64,000 nucleotides of DNA from Stenopsyche tienmushanensis (taxonomy: Eukaryota; Arthropoda; Insecta; Trichoptera; Stenopsychidae): the NCBI GenBank assembly GCA_008973525.1, contig WACJ01000045.1, forward strand, positions 186,001 to 250,000, given 5' to 3'. Numbering within the stretch: position 1 is the first letter of the stretch; each line of letters begins with the position of its first letter. The translations under genes and the position numbers were made by a program. This document shows positions 48,840-60,500 of this stretch, one piece after another. The notes below the pieces were generated by a model. The model saw nothing but the letters and a program-made list of their open reading frames with translations. It had not been told where the DNA came from and searched no databases.

Positions 48840-48965
48840 TGGATAGAATGTCGTCTACTTTCGATATAATATGGCTAGGGGGTCGGTAAACGTGGCTAAA
48901 TTTGTAGCGCGGGAACTCGATTGAATTATTGCAACTTTCAAAGCATTAAATACATCTTGTAAATA
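48840..48965 (+). repeat. dispersed repeat family D, copy 3
   Basis: GTCGTCTACTTTCGATATAA and TTTGTAGCGCGGGAACTCGA, then GCAACTTTCAAAGCATTAA, in the same order as copy 1. A separate scrap (CTACAAGTAGTTTACTTTTA) lies at 51060. Confidence 0.55.
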
Positions 48966-49924
48966 TAAGACATTTATTTACAGGTTATATGTTGAATAAA
49001 GCTTTTAAAAATGGAATTAATTGCGATCTTAGCTTAGTTTTTTCAATCGAAAAATATGATTTAAAACGAGTTTTATATAAGACTCGGTTTCCTTATGGGT
49101 TTTCATCAGCCGATTGCTCGTATCTAGAAGTTGATTTGTTAATTGCAGAAGTGGATCATAAATACATCAATTCAAACTGAATTACTAGGCTGATAACCAA
49201 TTAAATTCATATGTGGGATTCATTTGGATTATCATTAGTTCAGTTTGTGTTATATTACACATTTATAACGAGCTTCGATCGCTATAGTAAGATAAAATAA
49301 TTTTTAAATGCCATTAAATATCAAATATGGATCTTGGATTTGAAGAATTTTATGTTAAAGTCCAGGTTAAAATCATTTGGATGGCTAAATTATATGAAAT
49401 CCGTTTATTTCATATGAATGTTTTAATATGCACAATTTTGAAGATTGATTGAATCGATTGCAGCATCCACTGCATGTTTGAAATATTAAGCAATCTGTCG
49501 ATGATTAAATTTGTGTTTATGTAAGATGAGTCGAATTACGTAATGTTTGTATACAATGTGGCTGAAATTGAATGGGTCGATTGTTGGGTGTATTTATGAA
49601 AGATGGGATGAAAGGACTTACTATTGATTTCCACGAGTGTGAGCTTTCTATCTCTTGCAGCTCGGAGGACGCTCCTACGATCGATAGATCCTGAGCAGGA
49701 TAAATCCAGATGGGACGACTTTCCTGGTTGTGATGATCGATGAAGAGAAAGAGGGTGTCTATGATGGTTTTGTTTTGGGCAGGTTTGTATGGCACACGCG
49801 CTGCTCGCTCGCTGCTATCGCAATATTTGCTCTCCGTGCCGAGAAAGGCCAGCGCCACGCCACACCTTCTCAAACTGTACCCTCAATTCATCCTGACGAT
49901 ATAGCAAAACTTTAAAACGTATTA

Positions 49925-50345
49925 ATATTTCAACCCAATGATGCATTTACTACAACTCGACTCTAATTATGGGAATATCGATATAAAATATAACAGATAC
50001 GGGCTTCAGAATTTCATATAGTGTACCAAATACATATCATGGTAGCGTGCGGATGTTTTTTTAGCACGCTAAGGGAAAGGCTAAAAAAGCACTTGTGAAA
50101 ATGTCGAATCACGTCGACTGAAAGTGCACAAGATAGCAGACATGATGGGTATTTCAAAAAGTGCTATACATCGCATATTGACTGAAAATTTGAGCATGAG
50201 AAAGCTGTGCGCAAGATGAGTGTTGCGTTTGCTCACAATGGAGCAAAAACAGCGTCGTTCAATCGAGTGTTTGGCAATGATTCACAGTAATAAAGCGGAA
50301 TTTTTGCATGGATTCATAGCCGTGGATGAAACACAGAACTAGAAA
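49925..50345 (+). pseudogene. mar-2 mariner, rearranged
   Basis: From 50100 the plus strand encodes KIADMMGISKSAIHRILTEN, LSMRKLCAR and CLAMIHSNKAEFLHGFIAVD. The leader at 49930-50045 is present but inverted relative to the transposase, so an inversion has occurred within the copy. LINE tail DNA follows at 50559. Confidence 0.75.
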
Positions 50346-50558
50346 AAATCAAAGAAACCAGCTCGGAACAAGAAAAAAGGATATCTGGCATTAAAAACAC
50401 TAAAAAAAAAATCAAATCAAATAACACGTACAAAGACAATAATAAGATTTACACACAAAAGATATATCTACTAATTACTAACAAAGAAAATAAGAATGAG
50501 TTATTTTTTTTAAAATTATTTATTCACATATATCTATTATTGTGAGGGATAAATAAAG

Positions 50559-50792
50559 CTAATCACAATCACAAAATAAAATAGATAAATATTTAGGTTT
50601 TATGGGTGAGGGGAAGTCTAGTCTCACTCGCGTCTGCCGAACTCTTACTGTCCGTCTCACTTTTGCCGAAAATGTCGCAAAAGAACGGAGTGTGTGTTCA
50701 ACCGGTCCGCTTCTCGGACCACTGACACGACGAATGAGCATCTCGCGATCGGACGACAGCAAATAATCGGCTCCAAAGAGGACGAAGACCAA
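50559..50792 (-). pseudogene. LINE ORF2 C-terminal tail
   Basis: A 77-codon open piece: SDREMLIRRVSGPRSGPVEH, an Arg/Val-rich stretch, then RLDFPSPIKPKYLSILF and a stop. Its end matches that of the 24409 copy, showing that the stop belongs to the parent protein. It sits between mar-2 (50090-50345) and a mariner C-terminal piece (50880-51060). Confidence 0.6.
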
Positions 50793-50879
50793 TTACAAAG
50801 CCATGGCGTTAATTTTTTGGCACTCATGCGGAATAATTTTCATTGATTATCTTCAAAAATGGATTAACGGCGAGTATTA

Positions 50880-51065
50880 TGCGAATTTATTGAAACAACG
50901 CACCAACGCAAAATCAAAGAGCTATTGTTCGAATTGCTTCTTCGTGTACCCTATTCGCCGGATTTAGCCCCATCAGATTATTTTCTTTGTCCAAATTTGA
51001 AAATATGGCTCGGTGGTAAAATATTTGCCAACAATGAAGAGAACAATGCTTTATTTTATCTACAA
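50880..51065 (+). pseudogene. mariner transposase C-terminal piece
   Basis: One frame reads KIKELLFELLLRVPYSPDLA followed by PSDYFLCPNLKIWLGGK and NNEENNALF. SPDLAPSDYFLF is the mariner block holding the third catalytic Asp. It may be the missing second half of the mar-2 copy at 50100, parted from it by the LINE tail. Confidence 0.8.
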
Positions 51066-52469
51066 GTAGTTTACTTTTATCAAGTATAGACGTTATGAGT
51101 TAATAAAATAAGACCGAGATGACATCCAATATGACGTGTTTCAGAGCAAAGAAAGCGTCGAGTGGTTTTGCCCAGTGACAAATGGGTTGCAAGTGCAACA
51201 ATAACAGTTTGAGATCCACTGATTTGCAGGCGCGTTACATAAGAATAGGACAAGGAGTGTTACGTCACGAGTGCGACAGAGAAGAATATATATTTAATCT
51301 ATACGCTTACACGCTTGACCCATTTTCCCTCATGTCCGCCAATAAATCTTTTTTTTGTTATGCTGCAATTTCTTTTTTATAAATTTAATGCAGAATAATT
51401 TCTTTCCGTTGGGTGTAGATTAAACGCCCAAATCTTATAAGTTACGTGAAAAATATCATCTAATAGTGTCTCTTATTGATTTATCAATGTATACATCGTT
51501 ATTGTTGAAAAGTTTCATGAAAGTATTTCGGGTGGAAATCGGCACAGTTCAATAAATAGCGAACCTGAAATTGGATCAATACTTAACAGACATGCGCTCT
51601 TTCTGAATATTACAGCTGATTTCTGCTCAAATATGCCAACCAAAACAACACTGCTCGTTTGAAGCAAGCCCATTAATTATTTGGAGCGGAGAACGGCCAC
51701 GAAACTGTGGGTACTTACTCGGGTCCTGTAACGATCGTTCATCAATCTCTCAAAATGAATGCAAAAGAAGAACATCCAAGTATTTGAACTGAAAAACGAA
51801 CAATATTACATGATTGTTGATTAGACCGGCTTATTCTTTTATCTATATATATTTTTAAAAGTATGTTTCAACATTTTGTGAACAGTCCCTCTGTCTATAT
51901 TTTAAATCACGCGCTACTTTACAGCTTTAACTGTTGCGTGTTATGAAACGTAAAAGATCTCAAGTCATCAAAAGCACTCAGTAATTATATTTTATGCTAC
52001 GTTCCAATTGAACAGTCACCTGGAAACAGTCCCATGCACTATAACATTTATAAAGCTGTGCTGTGATTTGATCAACATATAACTTGGACGACTTGTCAGG
52101 ATTATTAAGAAATGTTCTAATACAAATTTATTTCAGAACAGATAAATATGCGGAGATTTTTTAAGGAAAAAATAAAATTCAAATTTTTAATTTTTAGGTA
52201 ATAATAATGTTTTAATAGTAGTGGTAGGTAGTTACACACAGGGGTAAACATACAATAATATTTGCAATATATACAAAAAATTTACACAATATACACTTAT
52301 AATTTAAACCATGATCACATTTATCAGTTATAATGATTACTTCCGACGCAGCAAATCATTATAAAACTAATATTAATAGACATTATCGTTTATTCGAAAT
52401 CAAGGAAACTATCTCCACGAGAGAGCCCCTGACGCTTCCCTGATTTTGAACGAGCGTAATGATCGTATT
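51066..52469. other. unassigned sequence
   Basis: Contains a family F scrap at 51690-51740. Otherwise AT-rich without recognisable features. Confidence 0.3.
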
Positions 52470-52544
52470 TCACAAAAAATATAATTTGAACTCCGACTCG
52501 GTCTCCCCGAGAGAACGCTTGTCCCCGCCGTTCAGGCTCGCCGT
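52470..52544 (-). CDS. weak candidate terminal exon
   Basis: After an AG at 52545-52546, 24 codons and a TGA read TASLNGGDKRSLGETESEFK then LYFL. The stretch is GC-rich in AT-rich surroundings. The pyrimidine tract is poor and the local DNA also holds partly repeated CTCC(A/C)CGAGAGA motifs, so a nonexonic origin is equally possible. Confidence 0.15.
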   Translation of the reverse strand, partial: TASLNGGDKRSLGETESEFKLYFL

Positions 52545-52599
52545 CTCGGAGGGATCGAGTCGGTGATATACAAAAATTAAAAAAAACCAAAAATAATAT

Positions 52600-55500
52600 T
52601 TTTACATATAAAATCTAACAAATAGTCCGTCACTATTTATCTAACTGTACAACATAAAAACAATAGTAAAATATTTTAATTACATGATTACACTACGCTT
52701 GCATTATTAATATATATCGTGAGATGAAGGAAAAATAAATTGAATCACTGATATCAGATCGAAAATAATTTTCAATCCTAAAATTTAAATACATATATTC
52801 GTTAAATAGCTATTTACAATAAATGTTTATTATATTACACTGATCGAAAGACTAAAGTTTTTGTGTCGAGTGTAGTTTTTCCTTTAATGGACGAAGTGAA
52901 GTTACCGTTATGTTCACTATTGTTAATAATATTATTACTTATTACATCTTTAGTTACCTTACCCACTATATAATAATTTGTACTTTGCACACACAATTGT
53001 GTCATCGCCCCATTACGTTTCAGAAAAAAAAACAGCATAATGTATGACAATGAAAACTCGTCGTCAGTCGTCACATCGGCGAATCCCTACGCGAGAAAAA
53101 TCAAAATATACACGAGTATCAAACAAAAGAGCAATCGTCGTAGGATCTGAGGTTTCTTTCCGATGAAAATGAACATTATTTAATCAATTAAATGACTTGC
53201 TGGTTATTTATAATTAACTAATTTATGGAATAACTAAATATCTTATAAATAATAAATTCGCATCTATAAAACACCCATTTCTTTAAATATAAATACATAA
53301 CAAACCTTATTACTGATACAGTAAATTCGTATTCATATAACATTTAAACTGATGCCATTCAGAAAGCGGATCAAATTCTTGATCCGGAGAGATCGAAAAA
53401 AAGCTCAAGTTCATCGCGTTCGAAGCGCAACACGGGAAGAATCGACAAACATTGCGAGAATGTTATACACGTTGCAAAACGAGAAGAATACCTTTTAATA
53501 TGACGGAGATCGAAGAGTGGTTTTGAAAGAATTTTGAACGTCTGACGACTTCTTTAAAAATGTTTAAATTCATTAAATTTGCTGTAGCAAAAAGTGGGAC
53601 ATATTTCTAAAAAAAAAAAAAACAATGCAAAAGCCGCATTATTGCAAATTCACTCTGTATTTTAAAATTAGACATATTACTATTATCACTTATAGTAACA
53701 AATAAATGACGGTAAGAATGAACGTTGATTGTTAAGATTTTTGACGAGACACCGGGGAAACGTCATACTTCGCATACTGAACTTTTCTTAACGCGCGCGC
53801 ATTTCATTCAAAATTTGACAGACGCTTACATTTACATTGGAATGTATCGGTTGAAGATCTCAGTTAATCGAATAAACTGAAAAATATATATTTAAAGCAG
53901 TAGTATTAAACTTAATCCGTAGCACTATCTGAACTTCAATACTGCTCATTCAACTAGATTTGTAAGATTTTTGGTATGTATAAGTTAAATGTATCGTTTA
54001 CGAGCTAAAAAATAATACCATCAATTAAATGTTGAAACAATTGAATCTAGTATACAAAAAAAGCGATATACATATTTATATATAATCAAGTAAGAGCTAA
54101 ATGAATATCTAAATTTATCCTCGGAAATAAATTCATCAGTTTGAATTTTATTTAAATGTAAATAAAATTTAATACGTACGTCCGAAACAGCAAAATCTAA
54201 ATGATACTCTAATATAAATAAATATTAAACCTCAGATTCTGACAACGAAGGGATGATACTGCTGCTGCGCTGCCAATGTTAAAAGCAATTGAATTTACAA
54301 CAAACGTGAATACGTACATTTTTATCCATACGTAGATGCATCTTTTTATAAATTGATAATCGTAAAATTTATATTGTGAGAATATATTTTCGTAAAAGCT
54401 ACAAGATAAAGCCACACACACGAGTGCCGATTGATTTAAATAAACTTGTTTTTTTATTTTAAATTCAAAATAGTAAAACAAATCCGCGACGATCTGCAAA
54501 ATAAAACATACAAGACAGCGATATAAATAATAAATTAAATATGATATGGCTTTATTTTGACGCGTAAAAAATATTTCTACGTTTAAATAGAAAAGTAATC
54601 TAATAATATATTTAAATATCGGGAATTATATATATCATCACAACTAAGTATCATATCGTGTGCTATTTTTTTAAAAGAAACATAAAATCTGCAAAATTAG
54701 ACATATTTCTTTCTCTACTTACAAACTGACTGTTAATAAAAATTATATACGCTAAATATTAGTGCTATATAATTTACGTTATTTGAGATCTTTCATTGTT
54801 ACCGAGAGGATAAGCTACCGGCGGTCCAGGACGTTAAAACTAATTTAGCAGGCATGGACAAATATTAAACCGCTAGTTTCGAATACCCTCCCTGTTAATT
54901 TATAAAGTTAGAACAAATTTCCAACGATGTAACAGTAAATGATTTTTTACTTCTCAATGTAATAATATAATCAATCTATATATTAATAAACAATTTTTTT
55001 CATCCTTAATACTTAATACTAATATGTTTTATGCTTTCTAAAAGTAACTATGTTAAATCTGAATCACAGTTTATTTTCATAAATTAACTTAACGAGAATA
55101 TTATTTTTTAATTTTTATTCATTTACGTAAGTTAAGTAGTTAAATGACCCTGCACTTTGAAACGAAGATGAAAATCATAACAATAATTCAACGGCTTTTT
55201 ACGCATTATGAATATATTCAAAGTCCATTATGAGGAAAGTAGCGATAAAACAATGCGATTATATAATAAATCTCTCACATCACCTACTTTTTTGAGATCG
55301 AAGAACGCTAAGAAATTTCTATTGGATGCGATCGAAAGCATGAAAATACAACTTTTCACGTCGCTTTAAATCCCGACACGGCATTTGACGGATGATAATC
55401 TGAGGGTGCGCGGAATGCCCGAGATAGCATTTTTATTTTGCTTCAAATTCGCGAATAAACAAAAAGTGCGCGACAAATTTACAGTTTAAAATTGAATTAT

Positions 55501-57421
55501 GACACGGGTACGTCTACTAGATATCGTAAAAAATAAATTAGAAGCATTTTATAAAAATGTGTCTAATAAAAGGTTCGACACTATTGTTGGTAATTTTACT
55601 ACAGAGTCAATGATTGTCACGATTTGTCATACGTTTGAGTGATTCTCTTACTCGGAAGTTCATTTTTTATTATACATCGCCCGTCGATAAATAAGCAACC
55701 CGAGACTTACACCGATACGATAATCTCCCTAAAAATTATCTACGCTTATTAAAATTTGTAAATCACATTCTCTAAAATTAAAAAAAGAATCACATACAAT
55801 ACAAATCTCAGATGTTTCATTGATTCAGTCGTTACATTGGTTATATTGAGGAATCGATAAGAATAGTAAAAACAAGTGAAAAATCACGTACGCATCACTT
55901 ATTTGAACTAATTAAATACTGATTTTATAGTTTAATATTAAAAAACACCTGTATACATGCATTAACGTTAAGTCTTCAAGATATCATTTAAAAATGCTTC
56001 TTTTTCTCGAATAAATATAAATAATTTTCAAAAGCAATATACAAAATACATATGAACGGGCTATATACGCGCAGTGCAACTCGCTTATATCACACAACGT
56101 TTTAATAACGAAATTATAGCAATTGGGAAAAAGATTTTTCAATAATAGAAGTGAAACTACATAATTCAATTATATAACAAATTTTGCAAAGATTTTATCG
56201 ATTATTCACTTTGTGCAAGGTTACGGGGTACAAAATACCCCCTTTAATTAGATTCTAAATTACAACTAATCGAAATTAAGAGCAACCGTATCATCAAACT
56301 CATAACGCGGTTCGCATAAACCGAATCCGTATAAATGTCACGACATTAAATTTGAATTAGTTCTGTAAATGAGGGTCTATTCAATATCACACAATTTCGT
56401 TCCCAATCAGGATGTTAAAATGTTTAACATTAAAAAATAAATTAAAATTGACAATTTTACATTGTTGGCATTCTCAAAATGCCACGACAGCTAGTTTCAC
56501 TTGCCTTATTGAAAATATAAATAGAGTTCGGAGAATTATCGATTAATAGGCGGCTAAATTAAAAACAAAATACATTCAAAACGACTGTCCAACTTTAGCA
56601 CACAAGAAAAAAAAAACACAATATTCACAGAATGGCGTTGATTCCACATTTTGAAAAATATCACATCATAAAATGATGACAATTAATGAGGTATATTAAT
56701 TTATACTATTCTAAGTATCATGTTTATTATTGCTTGCTTTTTACCAGAGACAGTATGACAATATACACGTAACAACAGTATTTCAAATTATAACAACAAT
56801 ATAAAATATGTATATAGAACAAGAATTTTCATGGAAGCCTTTGGAAATCTTAGAATGTTCATCATGCTGGATCTTTTTGGCCAGGCTCATGTATACTTCT
56901 TAGCATAAATTTTGCTGTAAATTTTTATCTCCTCAATTTATATCAAAATATTGAATATAAAACATACATCATTTCAAATCAAAGCTTTTTTCTCCTTTCA
57001 TTTAAACCTTTGTGATCATCATCAGTCATTGAACTATTTAAAATGTGTATACTACTCCGAGAAAAATAGTATAATTGATTATTTTTATAATAGTTTTAGG
57101 ATAATATAAATTAGTTTTATAGGAGAGTTCAAGTGAAATGTATTTTTATTAGGCGCACAAAGGCATTTGAAAGGATTTAAGTAAAAATAATATATGTTTT
57201 ATACACAATCAATGATAAGTGTATATAAATTAAAAAGCATTTGCTACAAATTGTTATTTTTTGTCATATCCTTTTTTTTTCAAGTCACATATTAAGATAT
57301 TTACTAAACGTCATTGTTAAAATAATCAAATCTTCAAAACGTGTAAAAAATTATCACACGAGTAGTATTTTATTTGAAGATTTGAAGAGTCGTGTGTTGG
57401 TTGATTAAATTTTCTAAGACA
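52600..57421 (-). other. AT-rich 3' flank of spen, probable 3' UTR and downstream DNA
   Basis: Nearly 5 kb of AT-rich sequence below the spen stop has no open frame I believe and, unlike the rest of the window, no recognisable transposon fragment. Many candidate poly(A) signals on the minus strand make the true cleavage site undecidable here. The lack of transposons suggests constraint, as expected for a long 3' UTR; this is inference. Confidence 0.4.
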
Positions 57422-57550
57422 CTACACAGTCGCGATGACTATAAGTAGATGAGCGATGTCAGCTACACGATGAAGCAAATCAGGTGCAATCCTCTCCAAG
57501 TTCTCATTTGCAAAGTCACACGAGGGAAAAATGTGTACTGTGAATAGTGC
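57422..57550 (-). CDS. spen: spen terminal exon, end of SPOC domain and stop
   Basis: This 129-base exon follows an 81-base intron (acceptor TTATTAACAG). It encodes ALFTVHIFPSCDFANENLER, then IAPDLLHRVADIAHLLIVIATV and a TAG stop. HIFPSCxFANENL and the closing IVIATV match the conserved Spen C terminus. AATAAA-like signals on this strand lie within about 60 bases of the stop (near 57370) and at many places further down. Confidence 0.95.
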   Translation of the reverse strand, partial: ALFTVHIFPSCDFANENLERIAPDLLHRVADIAHLLIVIATV

Positions 57551-60500
57551 CTGTTAATAAATTAAAACGATTGATTAAAAAACAATTTAATTATATATTT
57601 AACATATTTTATAATAATGTAACAAAATTACCTGATGATGTCCAGGTGGAGCAACGTTGACGATACCGGCGGCTTGTTTTCGTCGCAAGTAAGTAATGAA
57701 ACCGCCAGTCAAATGTGTAGATTGTTGTAAAACGTCTAAATGATCACGACCGCATGGCAGGGCTAGGAGCATACAATGCTCATTTTCCATCTAACAAAAT
57801 GGAAAATATGAATAAATTTATAACACTAAGCTTTTGAACTTTTATTCCTATATACAAAAAGGGTTCAACACATAAATATGAAAACTATCGAACAATTACT
57901 TTAATTGCACATATCATCATCATCATAGCGCAGCCACTAACAGTCCACTACAGAACTATGGGCCTCTTGCACATATAATTGCACATATAATGCTACACAT
58001 TCTACAGGATAAATTGAAATACTTCACAGAATGTCAAACATCCAAAGAACAGGCAGGATTTGTGAAAGGACTTATCAAAAAATCCTGAGAGTTCAATCTT
58101 CCCATGATGCTGTTTCTAGGATTATACAAAAGCCTTTGACTGTGTAAGATTCGGGATATCCAGTGGAATGTGCTTGTGGAAATGAGAGTGCCTAGTCGCC
58201 TTATAAAAATTATCAGAGCACTCCATACAGACGGATCGTCACAAATAAAAATTGACAATATCAGAGTGCTTTAAAACAGAGAAAGGGTTAAGACAGGGTT
58301 GCATTCTGTCTCCACTGCTTTTTAATATATACAGAGAATATATGATGAAATATGTACTAGATGGCCGGGAAGGGGGGATCTCCATAGGAGGACAAAAAAT
58401 TAGTAACTTACTTAGGAAGACAGGGATAGGACGTGGTTCGGAAACGGACAAAATCTACATAGTCATAGTCATGAGGAACCGAAAAGAAAGAAGAAGCTTT
58501 CAAAACATTATCAGATGTGAAGTAAAACACGATTGACTGTTGAAAATAAAAATTAAAAACATTATCTATTTATACCTGCATTTTCCTTGCAACGGCTTCT
58601 AATTGCACAGGCTCGAGACGCATACGCTGTGCAATCCTCAAAGGTGGAGTAGAACCGTCGCCGTTGCAAGGAAGCGTTTGAGTCGCTACTGCTGGATTTC
58701 CGTGTACAAAATGCATCTGAACTGCAGCAGCGTCGTTTTTAAGGGCCAGCAAACCTTGCCACATAACCGGATAACGCTTGGAAAATAAATAAAACAGATT
58801 TTAAAAGTGACGAATAAATGCAAAACGATTGAATTAGCTCATATATGTAATATAATCTTACTCGTAATAGCATCATAAGCGAGTCGGCCTCTCGCGGAGC
58901 GTGGGATGCGTGAGGTGGACCAGGTGGACTTTGGCTCTGCCCGGCGCCTCCCTGAGCGGGAGCGCTACCTCTGGATGGTCCTCGTTCTTCACCGATACTT
59001 CCACCGATGGTTATTCCAATCTGTCGGATAAATGGATGATTATTATTTCAAAACAACGCATGTCATAATAGCAATCCACAGACATAGAGTTTGATATATC
59101 AATTTTAAGATATTTTTAAATAAAAAATCATCAATACCCCTGGTCCTTGATTCATAGGTAGTTTTGATATAGTAGGATTAGGTGTTTCAACAAGAATTCT
59201 ATGAGCGGGCGGCGGAGCACAAGGATGATGCGCACGCGGCACATGTGCCGGTGGTGGAGCCGGAGACTCATAATAACGTCCGCCAGTCGGTGTTTCAGTA
59301 ATGGCACCCGTTTCAACATACGCACGAGATGAAGGACGACTAAGCGAATAGATTTGGGCCACTTGAGGTGAATCTATGAGTAAAGAAAATGCAGATATTT
59401 TTAGAAATGTCAATTTTAAAAATGCGTATAAATCTTAGCACTGCAATTAAATATATAAATACCAGTGCTTCTATCGCTTAAAGATGGTGAGTGTGCCGGA
59501 TGTGGTACTCGCGCACACGGTGGACGCCGGAGTTCTAGCGGTGGACTGGGAGCTTCGGATCCTTCTGCTCCATGAGGTGACCTATTTATAATTGAATGCG
59601 AATCATTTTTAATTATTCTTTATAGATTAAATATAAATAGTAGTTATATCTTATATGTATCTTACCTTGCTACATATGGTGATGGGGTAGTGCGAGCTTC
59701 TTGGTGAGCTCTAAAGTAATGTTGTTGATAATGTTGATGCGCAAAGTGAGAATAAACTCCTTCTCCCTAAAAGAGATTTGAATACAAAAAAATGATTACT
59801 AGATACAAATATGTTAATGTTACAATACAATAAATAACTAGATAAATAAATAAAGTATTACTGAAACTGTAACATATTTTTTATCAGTCATGGTTATTTT
59901 ATTTGATTATTGGAAGCATTTATTCACACATCAACTGCATATAGCAGACTATTCCAGATATACTATAAATACAGATATAAAAGTTTCCCATCTATTCACA
60001 AATGATTCATCGATTGCAGCATAAGGCTGATCCCTACCCTACCCGTGAATAAACGGGAAGCAGTGCGTTGTATTTTACAAAAATAGATATTATCAATAAA
60101 AATAACGATTGATTCAGTAAATAAAGATATGGACTATATGAACAAAAAAATATCCTATAAACCTGTATTTCCGCATTCAGATGAGATTGAAAAATAAAAA
60201 TATATTATTGTAGTTTCAACTAGTCACATTAATGTGGATTGTATAAAATGAAAATAAAAAATTGAAATAACTACACTGATGAATATGAAAAAGAATTAAC
60301 AAATTTATTATTTATAGTACCGGTGTTACTGGAGATGTCTGTTGATGAGCCGGAGGAGGACTTCTCGCTCCTAACATATCCGTATGCTGCATCCATTATG
60401 TATTTAAAAAAATCTTTAGAAATGTATAACGTAAAGGGAAAGAGCAAATTCTTTACAGTTTATTAGAATTCATTGAATTGTAATAAATATGTATGCCTAT

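Noticed and set aside
58252..58536. 94-codon plus frame as a host exon
   Set aside because: It contains the GLRQGCILSPLLFN block of reverse transcriptase, so it is a LINE remnant.
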